Notes: generated by a model not told the origin, from the sequence alone. Positions 26,190-36,766 are shown, counted from the first letter of the stretch. The stretch: DNA of 64,000 bases from Acanthosoma haemorrhoidale (GCA_930367205.1 OV884014.1:113565153-113629152), one strand, 5' to 3'. A program made the numbers and translations.

Positions 26190-27077
26190 TGTCGGGTTCA
26201 GATATATACCTGAGTATCCCCAAAGTGGGGAGGAGACGCCCGCCGCGGGCTAGGGTCACTACAACCTCTTAGCTGCGTCCAACGAGCACCCAGAAAGAGA
26301 TAGAGCGGGCGGACCTATGGTCATTCAACCTGGCTGCCGACCTAGTCGGCGGGCAGCTATAATTCGCTTTGATCTGTCTCTATAAGATCTTTAGAAGGTG
26401 TGGTGTGCCCCGACAGTGCTCTATGTTCAGAATAAGAGGTTCAGGGTAGGTTTATAGGTAGTTTATGTGGTCTTTGAATGACCACGAATTCACACTCGGT
26501 ATCTAAGGGTTGGCAAAACCGTCCTGATCCCAAAGGCGAGTATGAACCGGAGATAGACAGACTGGATTGCCATGGGAGACACTGCTGGTAAAATTTGCAA
26601 CCGTCGTCCACGAGGGATAGGCCTCTCTCAAGGAAGTGCTAGTTTTGGCGAGACGAAGGCAGAGATTCCCACTAGGAAGGTGTGGAGTCTGACAACGCCG
26701 GGCCAAAACATAGCGAGGTTAGGAGAGAGATGCAGAGGTAGTTGAATGAGACGACCATGGTTTTAGTAGTGCAGGCGCCAGTGCAGAGAGAGAGGTGTTC
26801 AAGGTGCCCGTTGGTTTCTGTCTGGCCTCTGATTGAGAATGCGAGGTTTATATAGCCGTCTCGCCCTGGCCGGGGATGGGCCACCAGGCGGCTAGAGAGG
26901 AAGTGGGGATGGGCCCCCACTCTACTGACTCCTCCCTCTCACTGACGTAATAATCTTTATTAACATTATGAAAAATAGATACTTATTTTCTGATATTCAT
27001 TTGATGATATAGATACAAGGTCTGATACGAGAAGAGGGTGACTTATAATTATTTGTGACTAAGAGGTGGCCACAAGA
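26190..27077 (-). repeat. Solo LTR, family L, copy 6 (U3 type 1)
   Basis: Reverse copy from TGTCGGGTTCAG to GGCCACAAGA. TTTATATAG near 26848 is the TATA box of the reverse strand's U3. The 5-bp flanks (GCTAT and AGTAT) agree at only three positions, so the exact ends are less sure. Confidence 0.78.
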
Positions 27078-27614
27078 AGTATAATATCAACACTCTTCAA
27101 CAGTACAACTCGATGTTCAACTTGAACAAACCTGATATTTTCAATAATTGTCTTCAGTAAATACCTTTAGATTAGAAGTTGTACAGAACTGGTAATATTA
27201 ATTAGTAAGGTGTTGTTATTTTCATTCGACCCGTGCTTCCCTTCTGTATTCATTCAGTCAGAATTCGTCTACCTTCTCGGGTTTTTTACGATCTGTTTTC
27301 ACAACTTTTGTAAATAATAAAAAACCAGCAGTAAAAACAGAACCACATCCCTTCCCGTTGTATATTAGGTTGTTACCATAGAGATATTTCAGGCTTGGAT
27401 ATAATAAAAGGGGGGGGAATGAGACAATAAACGAGAATGAATAATAATAAAGAGTGGATGATGGTGTAAAAACAGGAGGTGAGCTCCCATAAAATTAGTT
27501 TATGTGGTGTGAGCTGTTTTTGCGGCTGGATACTTCCCGCCAGAATGAAATATGAAAGTAACGACTTTACCGATTTACTTTTCTACAGTGTTTACTTACT
27601 TAGTTTTTACTTAC

Positions 27615-27676
<62 letters not shown>

Positions 27677-28124
27677 ACTCCCTCCCTCTCTCTTCCTCTC
27701 TCTTACTTTTCATGAATAATTACTACGTCATTATATCAACTTTACTGGGCCAATAAAGTTATTTCTACACCGATCAATCAGCCTTTTTATTAATTTTATT
27801 AACTGGAGGAAAAGGACCGACTATAACAAAATATGTAATTAAAAATATAAAACAGGTCAATCGATAAAATTTCATGAATTGGTAATTCCTGTTTAAACTT
27901 TATATTCTGAACCTGTGTCAACTTTGGAGACCTCAAGATGCCTACATTTTGACGAAACGTCAGCAATTAAATATATACGTTTCTGGAGAGACTCAAGACT
28001 TTATTTTTTAGAAAAGTCACAAAAACCAAGCAATTTAAAATTGTACTGTGGATATATTTGATGCTATAATTCATACACGAATTTACACATTAACAATATA
28101 TATTTATGAAAATCGGGAAATGAG
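27078..28124. other. Intron, with CT tract
   Basis: Apart from the CT tract and its related flank (27713-27835) nothing is identified. Confidence 0.5.
27615..27712. repeat. (CT)n microsatellite
   Basis: About 60 bp of pure CT and then a mixed CT/CTC tail. The sequence directly after it is related to that following the tract at 54304-54587. Confidence 0.95.
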
Positions 28125-28330
28125 TTTTTTTTTTTTTTTTTTTTTTTCCTTAGCTCTCAAACTTATAAAATAGGATGTGGGAAAAATAAAGGAAAATTAT
28201 TTTGGGCTAATGAGTGCCTTTCACTAAGGGGAGTCCCCCATTTGAAGGGTGTATGAGAAGGATATAGGGTGTGGAATGCCTGAAGGAGGTGGGTGGATTC
28301 GGGAAGGTAGTGAGAGTCTACCGAGGGTGG
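28125..28330 (-). mobile_element. J3 3' end, left arm of an inverted pair
   Basis: A T run (28125-28147) followed by the reverse complement of the J3 3' UTR, ending with CCGAGGGTGG. It faces the copy at 28505-28705. Confidence 0.85.
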
Positions 28331-28504
28331 ACGGGAAATGAGAGCTAACAACAATGATATACGAAACAATACAAATGACATTGATGAGATATTAATTTTC
28401 TCAATTTTCTGAATCAAAAGCAACGGATAATTCCAGGGACGAAATGGACTACGTTCGTTTTTTTTGGTTTTTTTAAATATGATGTATTTAGATATAATAT
28501 ACAT

Positions 28505-28705
28505 CACCCTCGGTAGACTCTCACTACCTTCCTGATTCCACCCGCCTCCTTTAGGCATTCCACACCCTATATCCTTCTCATACATCCTTCAAATTGGGGA
28601 CTCCCCTTAGTAAAGGCACTCATTAGCCCAAAATAATTTTCCTTTATTTTTCCCACATCCTATTTTATAAGTTTGAGAGCTAAGAAAAAAAATAAAAATA
28701 AAATA
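28505..28705 (+). mobile_element. J3 3' end, right arm of an inverted pair
   Basis: Begins CACCCTCGGTAGACTCTCAC and ends GAGAGCTAAG with an A-rich tail. It is the near-exact reverse complement of 28150-28330, separated by about 174 bp. Confidence 0.85.
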
Positions 28706-30472
28706 CATATAATAACATTTATATATTTAAAATAGAACAATACATAAAATAAGCTGTTCTTTGGAAATGGTGAGTATTTTTTTTTTAACTTTTTTTAATT
28801 GCTTTAGTAATTTAACAAAGATTATTAACTTTTTTAATATCTTTATGATTATAGATCGTTAATTCCACCTGTAAATGTAATAAATAAATCAATGCTGATA
28901 AAGTTTGTTAAATCTCTCTGTTCAATTAAAAACATTGCATCTAAAAAAAACACAATTCAATTCTGTCAGGGCCAGATATTTTTATGCAGAGAGGAATTTT
29001 AAAAGTTTATTTCGAAATATCATTGGACTTAACCTTCGCCTAATTTGATGAGTTTTAAACTATGTGGACAAGCTCTCTTTCCACCAAGTAGTTAAATATT
29101 TGTGTAGTAATTTGTACTCACTTACTAAACGGTAATGACACTATTAAAGACAATACAAGGCCAGCACATGTATTGAATGATATAGAGATTCCTTTCACAT
29201 GAGTGTACCTCATTCTATAGTGTATGTCGGGTCGTCACGAGGGGGGTGCCTAGTTACCCTAGCCCTGGTGACGAAGTGAGGGTTGATTAGGCTATGACCT
29301 GGACAGCTGCTTCATGACGGGTCTTACTACTGTACTATCTGACTCCATATCTGATAGGTATGTGCCCCGACAGTGCACTATGTTCAGGAGAAGAGGTATA
29401 GGGTAGGTAGTTTGTGTGGTCTTGGAATTACCACGAATTCACACTCGGTATCTGAGGGTAGGCGAAAACCGTCCGGATCCCAAAGGCGAGTGTGAACCGG
29501 AGAGAGGCAGACTGGATTGCCCTGGGTGACACTACTCGGTAAATTTGTTTGGCCACGACAACCGTCGTCCGCGAGGGAGAGGTCTAAGCAGCTGCTAGTT
29601 TTAGCGAGGCGAATGCAGAGAATTCCACTAGGAAAGTGTGGGGTCTGGCAAGGCCGGACTCAAACATAGCGAGGTTAGGAAGAGAGGTTTTCATAAATGA
29701 AAAGCCCAAGTCTTGAACATCAGTACAGCCGTATATTGTTTAGTTAATCACAGAGAGGTGGATAAGGTGGACTGTCACATGGAAATGATACGAATTTACT
29801 TTTCATTCGGTGATTTGAACCCAGAATGTTTATATCATGAGTTATACTATCCAATTTAGTGTTAAATCAGTGTTAACAATAGCGCTGTGCTAAACACTGA
29901 AAACACCACTCATTATTGAAAAACTAATTTCCGGTTAAAAGCTTGACGTCGCTAGTACCAAAATATTTATAGTTATTTTAAATCTAAATGCCAATTTATG
30001 CTTGTACTTTATGTTATTTTTTAATACTTGAGAGAAACCGTATTTATTTAAATTTAACCGCTTCAAACGTAGATAATTAATAACTTTTAAACTAAAAACA
30101 ACACCAAATAAGGAAACATTTCCCTTACTAGAATTATGTTATAATATAAATAGTAGAAAAAACAATGACATGGTTATTTTGTCTCTAATAATTTATCTAT
30201 GAGATTACTTAGTAAACTAGTAATGAGTAGAAATAGTTCAATAGGTTTGAAGTATCGATTATTTTAATGAATACTATCGTTTTAAAATACCAGTCATGTG
30301 TTCTTGTACTTATTATTGAGGTTTAAGGTTCAATTATCTAAAAAAATTAATATAATAATTATGGATAATCAATCTCGTTGATAAGGTTTGGCTCTTTTTA
30401 AAACACTGCAAGAACTAATCTATAAATTAAAAATATATAATGTGGTTGTATTTGAATGTCATACATGAGCTG
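28706..30472. other. Intron flanking a truncated LTR
   Basis: 28706-29224 and 29731-30472 are AT-rich with no gene. A B-box-like motif (on the minus strand GGGTTCAAATCACC) occurs near 29810. Confidence 0.5.
29225..29730 (-). repeat. Truncated LTR, family L, copy 7
   Basis: Reverse copy opening TGTCGGGTCGTCACGAGG and retaining about 500 bp of the shared block. It stops near CAGTACAGCC without the U3 half. Confidence 0.78.
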
Positions 30473-30675
30473 TGTTGCTGTCTTTATACTTTGCACAAGG
30501 TTTTAGCCAAAATAAAAAGAAAACACTTCACACTGTGAAACTCTTTATTTTCCATTAAGTTTTTCTCACTATAACCTCCTCACTCACTTATCTCAATCGA
30601 TATATTTAATCATTGATAAATCGATATTTTTACTAATCGTTATTAATTTTATTGCTATTCTATTGTTACCCTACA
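30473..30675 (-). repeat. 3' LTR of the CsRn1-like element
   Basis: 203-bp partner of the LTR at 34776-34978. It is directly preceded on the minus strand by a purine-rich tract (30676-30688) and followed by the GCTG target duplication. Confidence 0.93.
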
Positions 30676-30688
30676 TTACTCCTCTCCC
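30676..30688 (-). promoter_or_regulatory. Polypurine tract next to the 3' LTR
   Basis: The minus strand reads GGGAGAGGAGTAA directly before the 3' LTR. This is the usual position and composition of the plus-strand DNA primer of an LTR retrotransposon. Confidence 0.75.
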
Positions 30689-30761
30689 AGTAACATGAAG
30701 GATGTTACGATATTAATTACACAAAACTATATTAATCACTAGAGGCACATTTCACATTTGA

Positions 30762-33700
30762 TCACTGTAGGTAACGCTGGGGAAACCTGACTCTTCTACC
30801 AGTTCTTGTTGTTACCTCATCTCTGGACGCTGAATCTGGAAGATCCTGACTAGTCATTAAAGGCTGTGGCTTCATAGGCATTGTCAATAATCTTGGTTGT
30901 TGATCCATCCTACATGTTGGGTCATCAGGGTCCAAAATGTAAGCAGGCTTTAACCGATCTAATGAAATATTCACCTGTTTTCCTTTGATCTGAAGGGTGA
31001 AGTACTTTTCTTGCCTTGATATTATAAGGTATGGTCCTTCATAAGCTGGCTCAAAGGGTTTCTTTACTCTATCTACTCTTAAAAAAACATGGGTGCACAC
31101 TTTGAGATCTTTGTGTATAAATACACTTCTTGAATTCTTCTTTTCTGACTTTATTGGTTTAAGAGCATTCATCTGATCTTGTAACCGAGAGAGAAAAGTG
31201 CCGTGTTCCATGCGAGATGTCTTCTCTTCAAAAAATTCACTTGGCAGTCGAAGAGGTTTTCCATATACCATGTGAGCAACCGAATGATTTCCATCATCTC
31301 GGAGCGCCGCACGTAAGCCAAGCAAGACTGTAGGCAAGGTTTCTGTCCACTTCGGAGAATTGTGAGCTTTAATAGCAGCTTTTAGAGTCCTATGTAGGCG
31401 CTCGACTTTGCCATTACATTGTGGATGGTATGGCGAACTCCTCTGAAGCTTTATACCGCAAACGCTAGCCAGGTTTATAAATAACTCCGATTCAAATTGT
31501 CGGCCTTGGTCAGTAATAACTTTAACAGGTGCGCCAAATCTGCAAATCCAATATTTGTAGAACGCTTGAGCCACCGACTCAGCTGTTATGGTCCGCAATG
31601 GTATGACTTCCATCCAAGATGTAAACCGATCAATCGCAGTGAGGCAGTATATCTTGTCGTCGGATGGTGGAAGAGGGCCGATTATATCCAAATGTATTAC
31701 ACTGAATCGATCTTCTGGCTCTTCATATTTTCCTATTGGTGTTTTTGTATGACGTATTACCTTGTTGCTCTGGCAACCAATACAAGCCTGAGCCCATTCC
31801 TTAATATCTTTGTTAATACCGGGCCATATAAATTTTGCTGTTACTTGTCGGACTGTGGACTTAATCCCTGGATGAGACAACGAGTGTACACTGTTGAAAA
31901 CTTGTTGTCTATATTGTTTAGGAATATAGGGTCTAATTGTTGAAGTTGAAATGTCACACCAAAGAACTTGTCCATTCGGAAGGGGGTGTTGTTTCAAAAT
32001 TAAGGAAGTATCAGATTCACGTAGCAGTTTAAGGTCTTGATCATCTTTTTGACTAGCTGCAATTTTGTCATAATCTATAACAGTCATGGCATCAAGTCGT
32101 GATAATGTATCAGCAACACTATTGTCGTTTCCACTGACGTGTCTGATCTTTGTTGAAAACTGGGATATATACTGTAGATGACGCTGCTGTCTCGGAGATG
32201 CTTTCTCATTTTTCTGTTTAAACGCAAAAATTAAGGGTTTGTGATCGGTATAAATAGTAATGTCACTTCCTTCGATCATATGTCTAAAATGTTTTATAGA
32301 TAGATAAATACTCAATAGCTCTCTATCATAAGTGCTATAATTTCTCTGAGCTGGGTTGAGCTTTTTTGAAAAAAAAGCTATAGGCTTCCAGCCTTGATTT
32401 TCGAACTGTTGCAGTACAGAGCCAATTGCAAAATCCGAAGCATCCGTAAATAATGCAATAGGAAGATTTGCATTAGGTATGGCAAGCAAAGCTGCGTCTG
32501 CTAGGTCTTCCTTATACTGTTCAAACTGTTTAACGGCTTCTTCTGACCAATCTATTTTTGTGCGATCGTTCTTCTTTGCTCCTTTTAAATATTCGTTCAG
32601 CATAGCTTGAGTCTTACTGGCATCTTTCAGGTATGGCCTATAAAAATTTACCATTCCAAGAAATGCACGGAGTTTATGTACAGTCTCTGGAAGTTTTATG
32701 TCCATGATCGACTTAACTTTTTCTGGGTCAGGTTTTGTACCTTGTGCTGTAATCTGATAGCCTAAGAATGTGATCTCAGCAACACCGAATATAGACTTAG
32801 ACATGTTTACACGCAAGCCGAACCTGTGCAGCCTCTCTAGTACCGCCTTAAGGTGATCTCTATGCTCTTCTTCAGATTGTGAAGCTATCAACACATCGTC
32901 TAAAAAAGAAAAACAGAAAGGTAAATCTTGAAGCACCTGATTGATAAATCTTTGAAATGTAGAAGGAGCGTTACGTAGCCCAAACGGCATGAAATTAAAC
33001 TGGAACAAGCCAAACGGCGTTATTATTGACGTTTTTTCTTTATCTTCATCTGCTATTGGTATATGGTAATAAGCTTGAATCAAGTCGATTTTTGTAAAAA
33101 TTCGCTTACCTTCGAGAACAGAACTCACATCGTCTATTCTAGGGATAGGGTAGCGATCAGGAACTGTGATGGCGTTTAATCGCCTATAATCTCCACATAT
33201 GCGCCAGGTTCCATTTTTCTTGGCTACTAAATGCAACGGACTGGCCCATTGTGACTTAGATGGTGATATAATACCTTCGTTAATCAGTATCTGAAATTCT
33301 TGTTTTGCGATCCTCATCGCTTCTGGTCCTAGTCTCCTAGATTTTGAGAACACTGGAGTGCTTTCCCTTGTATTTATATAATGTCTGACTTCATGTTTCA
33401 CAGGTGGTGGAAAATATGCCGGTTTTGTAATTTCCGGATACATGGACAATAGTCGGAAAAATTTATTATTGCTCTGCAAAGTGCTGACAGTATCTGCAAC
33501 TGAAACTGCTGCAATTTCTCCATTTACGGACATCTTTGTATTAATATCTATTAGTTTTTTATTTTTCAGATCAATTAATAAGCCAAATTTATGGAGAAAG
33601 TCCGCGCCAAGTATACCTTTTGTTGTTTGAGCTATAACAAATGGCCATTGAAATTGTCGTTTAAGCCCAAGGTCAATCTCGAGGAGTTGTGAACCGTATG

Positions 33701-33908
33701 TGAAAATTTCTGTCCCGTTGGCTGCAAATAATTTAAAATCAGAACCCTTTTCTTTCCTGTTGTTTTTGGCGGGAATGACTGACACATCAGCTCCACTATC
33801 CACCAAAAAGGTCTGTTTGCTGTTTCGATCCGTGATGAACAGTCTGTATGTGCGGCCAAAAGGAATTTCAGCAACAGTTGTGGTCGCTACATCTGCTGCT
33901 GCTTGTAG
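30762..33908 (-). CDS. Pol of the CsRn1-like retrotransposon (PR-RT-RNase H-IN)
   Basis: One uninterrupted frame of about 1,048 codons, in the -1 frame relative to gag and entered at the GGGAAAC site, so made as a Gag-Pol fusion. Counting from the Val at 33806: protease with DSGA active site (residues 3-6), reverse transcriptase with FLDD (about residue 302), RNase H with TDASD (about 450) and TYDRE, an integrase zinc-binding HX3H...CX2C (about 639-677), the integrase DDE triad (HLDIIGP about 706, ITDQGR about 766, KVERLH about 802), and a C-terminal GPY/F-type module (YEGPYLII). It copies the RNA into DNA and integrates it. All catalytic motifs are present with no stop or frameshift, so the enzyme could be functional. 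Confidence 0.95.
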   Translation of the reverse strand, partial: LQAAADVATTTVAEIPFGRTYRLFITDRNSKQTFLVDSGADVSVIPAKNNRKEKGSDFKLFAANGTEIFTYGSQLLEIDLGLKRQFQWPFVIAQTTKGILGADFLHKFGLLIDLKNKKLIDINTKMSVNGEIAAVSVADTVSTLQSNNKFFRLLSMYPEITKPAYFPPPVKHEVRHYINTRESTPVFSKSRRLGPEAMRIAKQEFQILINEGIISPSKSQWASPLHLVAKKNGTWRICGDYRRLNAITVPDRYPIPRIDDVSSVLEGKRIFTKIDLIQAYYHIPIADEDKEKTSIITPFGLFQFNFMPFGLRNAPSTFQRFINQVLQDLPFCFSFLDDVLIASQSEEEHRDHLKAVLERLHRFGLRVNMSKSIFGVAEITFLGYQITAQGTKPDPEKVKSIMDIKLPETVHKLRAFLGMVNFYRPYLKDASKTQAMLNEYLKGAKKNDRTKIDWSEEAVKQFEQYKEDLADAALLAIPNANLPIALFTDASDFAIGSVLQQFENQGWKPIAFFSKKLNPAQRNYSTYDRELLSIYLSIKHFRHMIEGSDITIYTDHKPLIFAFKQKNEKASPRQQRHLQYISQFSTKIRHVSGNDNSVADTLSRLDAMTVIDYDKIAASQKDDQDLKLLRESDTSLILKQHPLPNGQVLWCDISTSTIRPYIPKQYRQQVFNSVHSLSHPGIKSTVRQVTAKFIWPGINKDIKEWAQACIGCQSNKVIRHTKTPIGKYEEPEDRFSVIHLDIIGPLPPSDDKIYCLTAIDRFTSWMEVIPLRTITAESVAQAFYKYWICRFGAPVKVITDQGRQFESELFINLASVCGIKLQRSSPYHPQCNGKVERLHRTLKAAIKAHNSPKWTETLPTVLLGLRAALRDDGNHSVAHMVYGKPLRLPSEFFEEKTSRMEHGTFLSRLQDQMNALKPIKSEKKNSRSVFIHKDLKVCTHVFLRVDRVKKPFEPAYEGPYLIISRQEKYFTLQIKGKQVNISLDRLKPAYILDPDDPTCRMDQQPRLLTMPMKPQPLMTSQDLPDSASRDEVTTRTGRRVRFPQRYLQ

Positions 33909-34753
33909 TTTCCCTGCTTTTCAGATTTTCCGTGGTCTGTTTCCCACTGGCATGGAGTTTTACATTTATCTGATCGACATTTTGGTCCAAATCTAAAATG
34001 AAAATAGCAATATTTTCCACCATCTCTATACCTACCTCGGCTTTGACTCCTCCTTCGATTTCGGTGAGGTGCTGTACTGGTATCTCGAGACCTACCGAGA
34101 CGTTTGATCTCTTGATCCATAGCCTCTAACTTAGCAATCAATTGAGGAAACGAAAAAGGGTCTGGAGCGTTGGGTTTTGATTCACGAACCTCTTCCATCA
34201 TATTCTGTGGTCGGATCTCCCAAATTCGGTCTCCAATATCCGCCAGTTTATCTAAATCTCCGTCAGTAATAGTTAAAATGCTTCTGATTTGACTCGGAAG
34301 CTTATCAAGCCAGAGAGTTTTAATCAATTTATCAGAAACTTCCGACGTAGCTAGCCCTTTCATTTTTCTAAGAAGCTGACTTGGTTTCATGTCACCAATG
34401 TCCAAGCCACTGATTAATTTGCGGATCTGACGATCTTCACTTTCTCTATAAATATTGAGTAATCTTTCTTTGGCTTTTGTATACTTGTCTTTTTCCTCCG
34501 ATTTTACTAAGTCCCAAATATTTTCAACTGTTTTTAAATCCAACTGAGCTATCAAGTAATTAAATTTTGTCTCTTCCCGGGTTACATTTGAAAGCTCAAA
34601 CTGGGCCTCGGCTTGGCAAAACCATATTTCGGGCCTTTCCACCCAGAACGGGGGAAATTTTATAGCTACCCTGTCTACATGTAAATTGGGTTTGTTCACT
34701 ATGTTCTTACCTTTGCCGTCATCATCACCATTTTCGCTTCTGTTCTGCGACAT
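33887..34753 (-). CDS. Gag of the CsRn1-like retrotransposon
   Basis: 288 residues from the ATG at 34753, which lies only about 22 bp inside the 5' LTR, to a TAG at 33887. Capsid-like features: a PPFWxxRPEIWF-type opening, a helical middle with WDLVKSEEKDKY, and an LDKLPSQIR segment, all common in arthropod gypsy Gag proteins. Near the C terminus is a Cys/His cluster, CYFH then CKTPC, resembling the CX2H...CX3C knuckle of CsRn1-clade Gag rather than the usual CCHC. The protein would form the particle and package RNA. Upstream in-frame codons exist, but they run into the primer-binding site, so I chose the ATG. The reading frame passes a GGGAAAC heptamer at 33908-33914, just before the stop. 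Confidence 0.9.
   Translation of the reverse strand: MSQNRSENGDDDGKGKNIVNKPNLHVDRVAIKFPPFWVERPEIWFCQAEAQFELSNVTREETKFNYLIAQLDLKTVENIWDLVKSEEKDKYTKAKERLLNIYRESEDRQIRKLISGLDIGDMKPSQLLRKMKGLATSEVSDKLIKTLWLDKLPSQIRSILTITDGDLDKLADIGDRIWEIRPQNMMEEVRESKPNAPDPFSFPQLIAKLEAMDQEIKRLGRSRDTSTAPHRNRRRSQSRGRYRDGGKYCYFHFRFGPKCRSDKCKTPCQWETDHGKSEKQGNYKQQQM
33908..33914 (-). promoter_or_regulatory. Putative -1 ribosomal frameshift site, G GGA AAC
   Basis: In the gag frame the codons are CAG GGA AAC, giving the canonical X XXY YYZ heptamer GGGAAAC. Slipping back one base moves the ribosome into the frame that stays open through pol. The gag stop lies 19 bases further on. Any downstream RNA structure was not folded here. 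Confidence 0.75.
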
Positions 34754-34758
34754 CGTGA

Positions 34759-34773
34759 ACGTTGGGGTCACCA
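34759..34773 (-). promoter_or_regulatory. Primer-binding site, tRNA-Trp type
   Basis: Two bases inside the 5' LTR the minus strand reads TGGTGACCCCAACGT. Eukaryotic tRNA-Trp ends in a sequence whose complement is TGGTGACCCCGACGTG, so only one position differs. Use of tRNA-Trp as primer is a known trait of CsRn1-clade elements. Confidence 0.8.
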
Positions 34774-34775
34774 AT

Positions 34776-34978
34776 TGTTGCTGTCTTTATACTTTGCACA
34801 AGGTTTTAGCCAAAATAAAAAGAAAACACTTCACACTGTGAAACTCTTTATTTTCCATTAAGTTTTTCTCACTATAACCTCCTCACTCACTTATCTCAAT
34901 CGATATATTTAATCATTGATAAATCGATATTTTTACTAATCGTTATTAATTTTATTGCTATTCTATTGTTACCCTACA
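34776..34978 (-). repeat. 5' LTR of the CsRn1-like element
   Basis: 203 bp, same length and sequence as the copy at 30473-30675 as far as I can align by eye. On the minus strand it opens TGTAGGG and closes CAACA. It would carry the promoter and start of transcription. Confidence 0.93.
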
Positions 34979-35914
34979 GCTGTTCATCCGATTGCATTCT
35001 GAGTAGACTGTAAGAGCTTTTCGAGAAGAAATAAAGTTGGCAGAACTTTCAAAAGTACGGAGAGCACGAGACTGAGAAATGTGTAAGAAGAGAAGACTTG
35101 GTTAAAGTAATAATTAAAGCATATACTTTTTGAAACGGTTCGATTTTTTGTGTAATAGTTAAAAAAAAAATATAAAGTGTTTAAAATACGAAGTGGCAGA
35201 GCCTGAAATTGAGAAATTATCTCTGTTAAAAGTGCTTCATTAACGGACTTAAAGAAAATTATGACAACGTTTATTTAAGCGTTCTTATTCGAGATCATTT
35301 TTTAAAAGTTTTCTTCCTTTCATCCACACAGCTCTGAATTTTTGAACTTGTTGTAGTGATCGCTCAGTGTGTACTATTGGATAAATTCTCTTACAAGAAA
35401 CATAGATTTGTCTTTAGTGAAATTGTAAGAACTACAAAAGTGGAAACAGTCGAATGCTGTGCAGACAATGGAGTTAGTTTCTTTTGTAATTCTGACTTTA
35501 GTTTCTTCTGTTAGTTGTAGGATGTCCGTAGTCCTGTGGCTTGATCTATGTCGGCTGACTTTGAAGCTCACAACAAAAGTTCCCTGATCCTCCTCTTCTG
35601 ATCTCTCTTTAAAGTTTTCTTTTAGACTATTTCCAGTTCCTCTTCCGCTCCAGCAGAACAACCGGATCCTGGGAGTTTTCTAATCGGAGTTTTGCTCTGC
35701 GGGAAAGTCCCGTTAGCTTGTCATCCATCCAAATGGATTCTTTCCAACATTCATCGGAACTCTCTCCTCGTCCGAATAAACTTACACCTAGTATTATCAA
35801 TAATTATCAACCCGATCAATATTTCTTATTTCATTCAATTCACACTTATTGGTTTAAATCTAGTGCAAGCTCTGTTATGAGAGAATCTGCTGCGGTTTTG
35901 TAATAATATTTATA
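34979..35914. other. Intron between the gypsy element and the pogo relic
   Basis: No recognisable feature; short open frames appear random. Confidence 0.5.
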
Positions 35915-36764
35915 CAGTAAACTTGAGAGAACTTCTGGATCCCGATATTTGGTATCCCGATTATTCGTATTTCCGGCTAATTCGTACAAACTTGCCAGTC
36001 CCCAGAGAAAATCCCGGTAAGTGGTATAAAAACAATGCATTTCAGTCCCCTCGGTAATTCGTATTGTTTTATGCTCGAGGTCACTTAAAACCCTTTTAAT
36101 ACGTATTTCCAGCTTAGAAACTTCGTTAATTCGTACTGTTTCAAGAAAGGGAAAGAGGACAGTGAGAGACCAGAGAGCAGAATGAGTGCGAGATAAATGT
36201 TTTCTATGAAATCCCATATGTAATTCGAACTCTTTTTAATGAAAGGAAATAAAGGGAGGAGAGGGAAAGTTTCAGGAATTGTATTAAGCTTTTCTTTCGT
36301 TTCTGCAGTCCCGTTTTCGTTGTGACACGTTACCATTTTAACGACGGCCTAGTAGTAGTGGGGATGTTAACCGACGAAGAAATTTTAGATCCATCTGAGG
36401 ACGTTGATGGTAAAGATGGAGAGGGCGATGAAGATGATGTACCAACAATTACTGCTAAAGTTGACAAACAATACGTGAACAACATGCGCCATTTTTTTAG
36501 CAAAATCAGATGTTGATCCGAACACTCTTGACAAAGCAATTGACAATACCCTTCTGCAAGGTTTGCGTCTAAAAAAAATTACGATTTTTTTCGAACAAAT
36601 GTTTGATTGGTGTTTATTTAATCTAGAACATATGCATGTACATTTTCATACATACATTTTTGCATTAATATGTTTTTTAATTTTGTGCTCCCGACATTTG
36701 GAATTTCCGATAATTCTAGCAAACTGTCAGTCCCTTGAAAATACGAATTATCGGGATTCTACTG
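35915..36764 (+). mobile_element. Pogo/Tigger-like DNA transposon relic
   Basis: 850 bp flanked by TA (35913-35914 and 36765-36766). The ends are related: CAGTA at the left with ATCCCGAT...TTCGTATTT slightly inside, and on the other strand CAGTAGAATCCCGATAATTCG at the right. The left end carries extra bases. Inside, on the plus strand (about 36350-36516), is an acidic stretch (DEEILDPSEDVDG) followed by a short basic helix ending HFFSKIR. This resembles the C-terminal tail of Tigger/CENP-B-like transposases. The catalytic domain is gone. Confidence 0.6.
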
Positions 36765-36766
36765 TA

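Larger units (their letters stand above)
30473..34978 (-). mobile_element. Ty3/gypsy LTR retrotransposon, CsRn1-like, apparently intact
   Basis: A 4,506-bp element read on the minus strand. Its two 203-bp LTRs, at 30473-30675 and 34776-34978, look identical base for base. Both begin TG and end CA, and the element is bounded by a GCTG direct duplication (ends of flanks at 30472 and 34979). Order along the minus strand: 5' LTR, primer-binding site, gag, pol (protease, reverse transcriptase, RNase H, integrase), polypurine tract, 3' LTR. There is no env gene. The tRNA-Trp-type primer site and the variant zinc knuckle at the end of Gag both point to the CsRn1 clade of Ty3/gypsy elements. Identical LTRs and open reading frames indicate a recent insertion into the giant intron. 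Confidence 0.95.

Noticed and set aside
31497..31943. Plus-strand open frame of 148 codons
   Set aside because: Shadow of the integrase part of pol.
36330..36539. Serine-rich minus-strand protein
   Set aside because: Antisense of the acidic tail of the pogo-like remnant.
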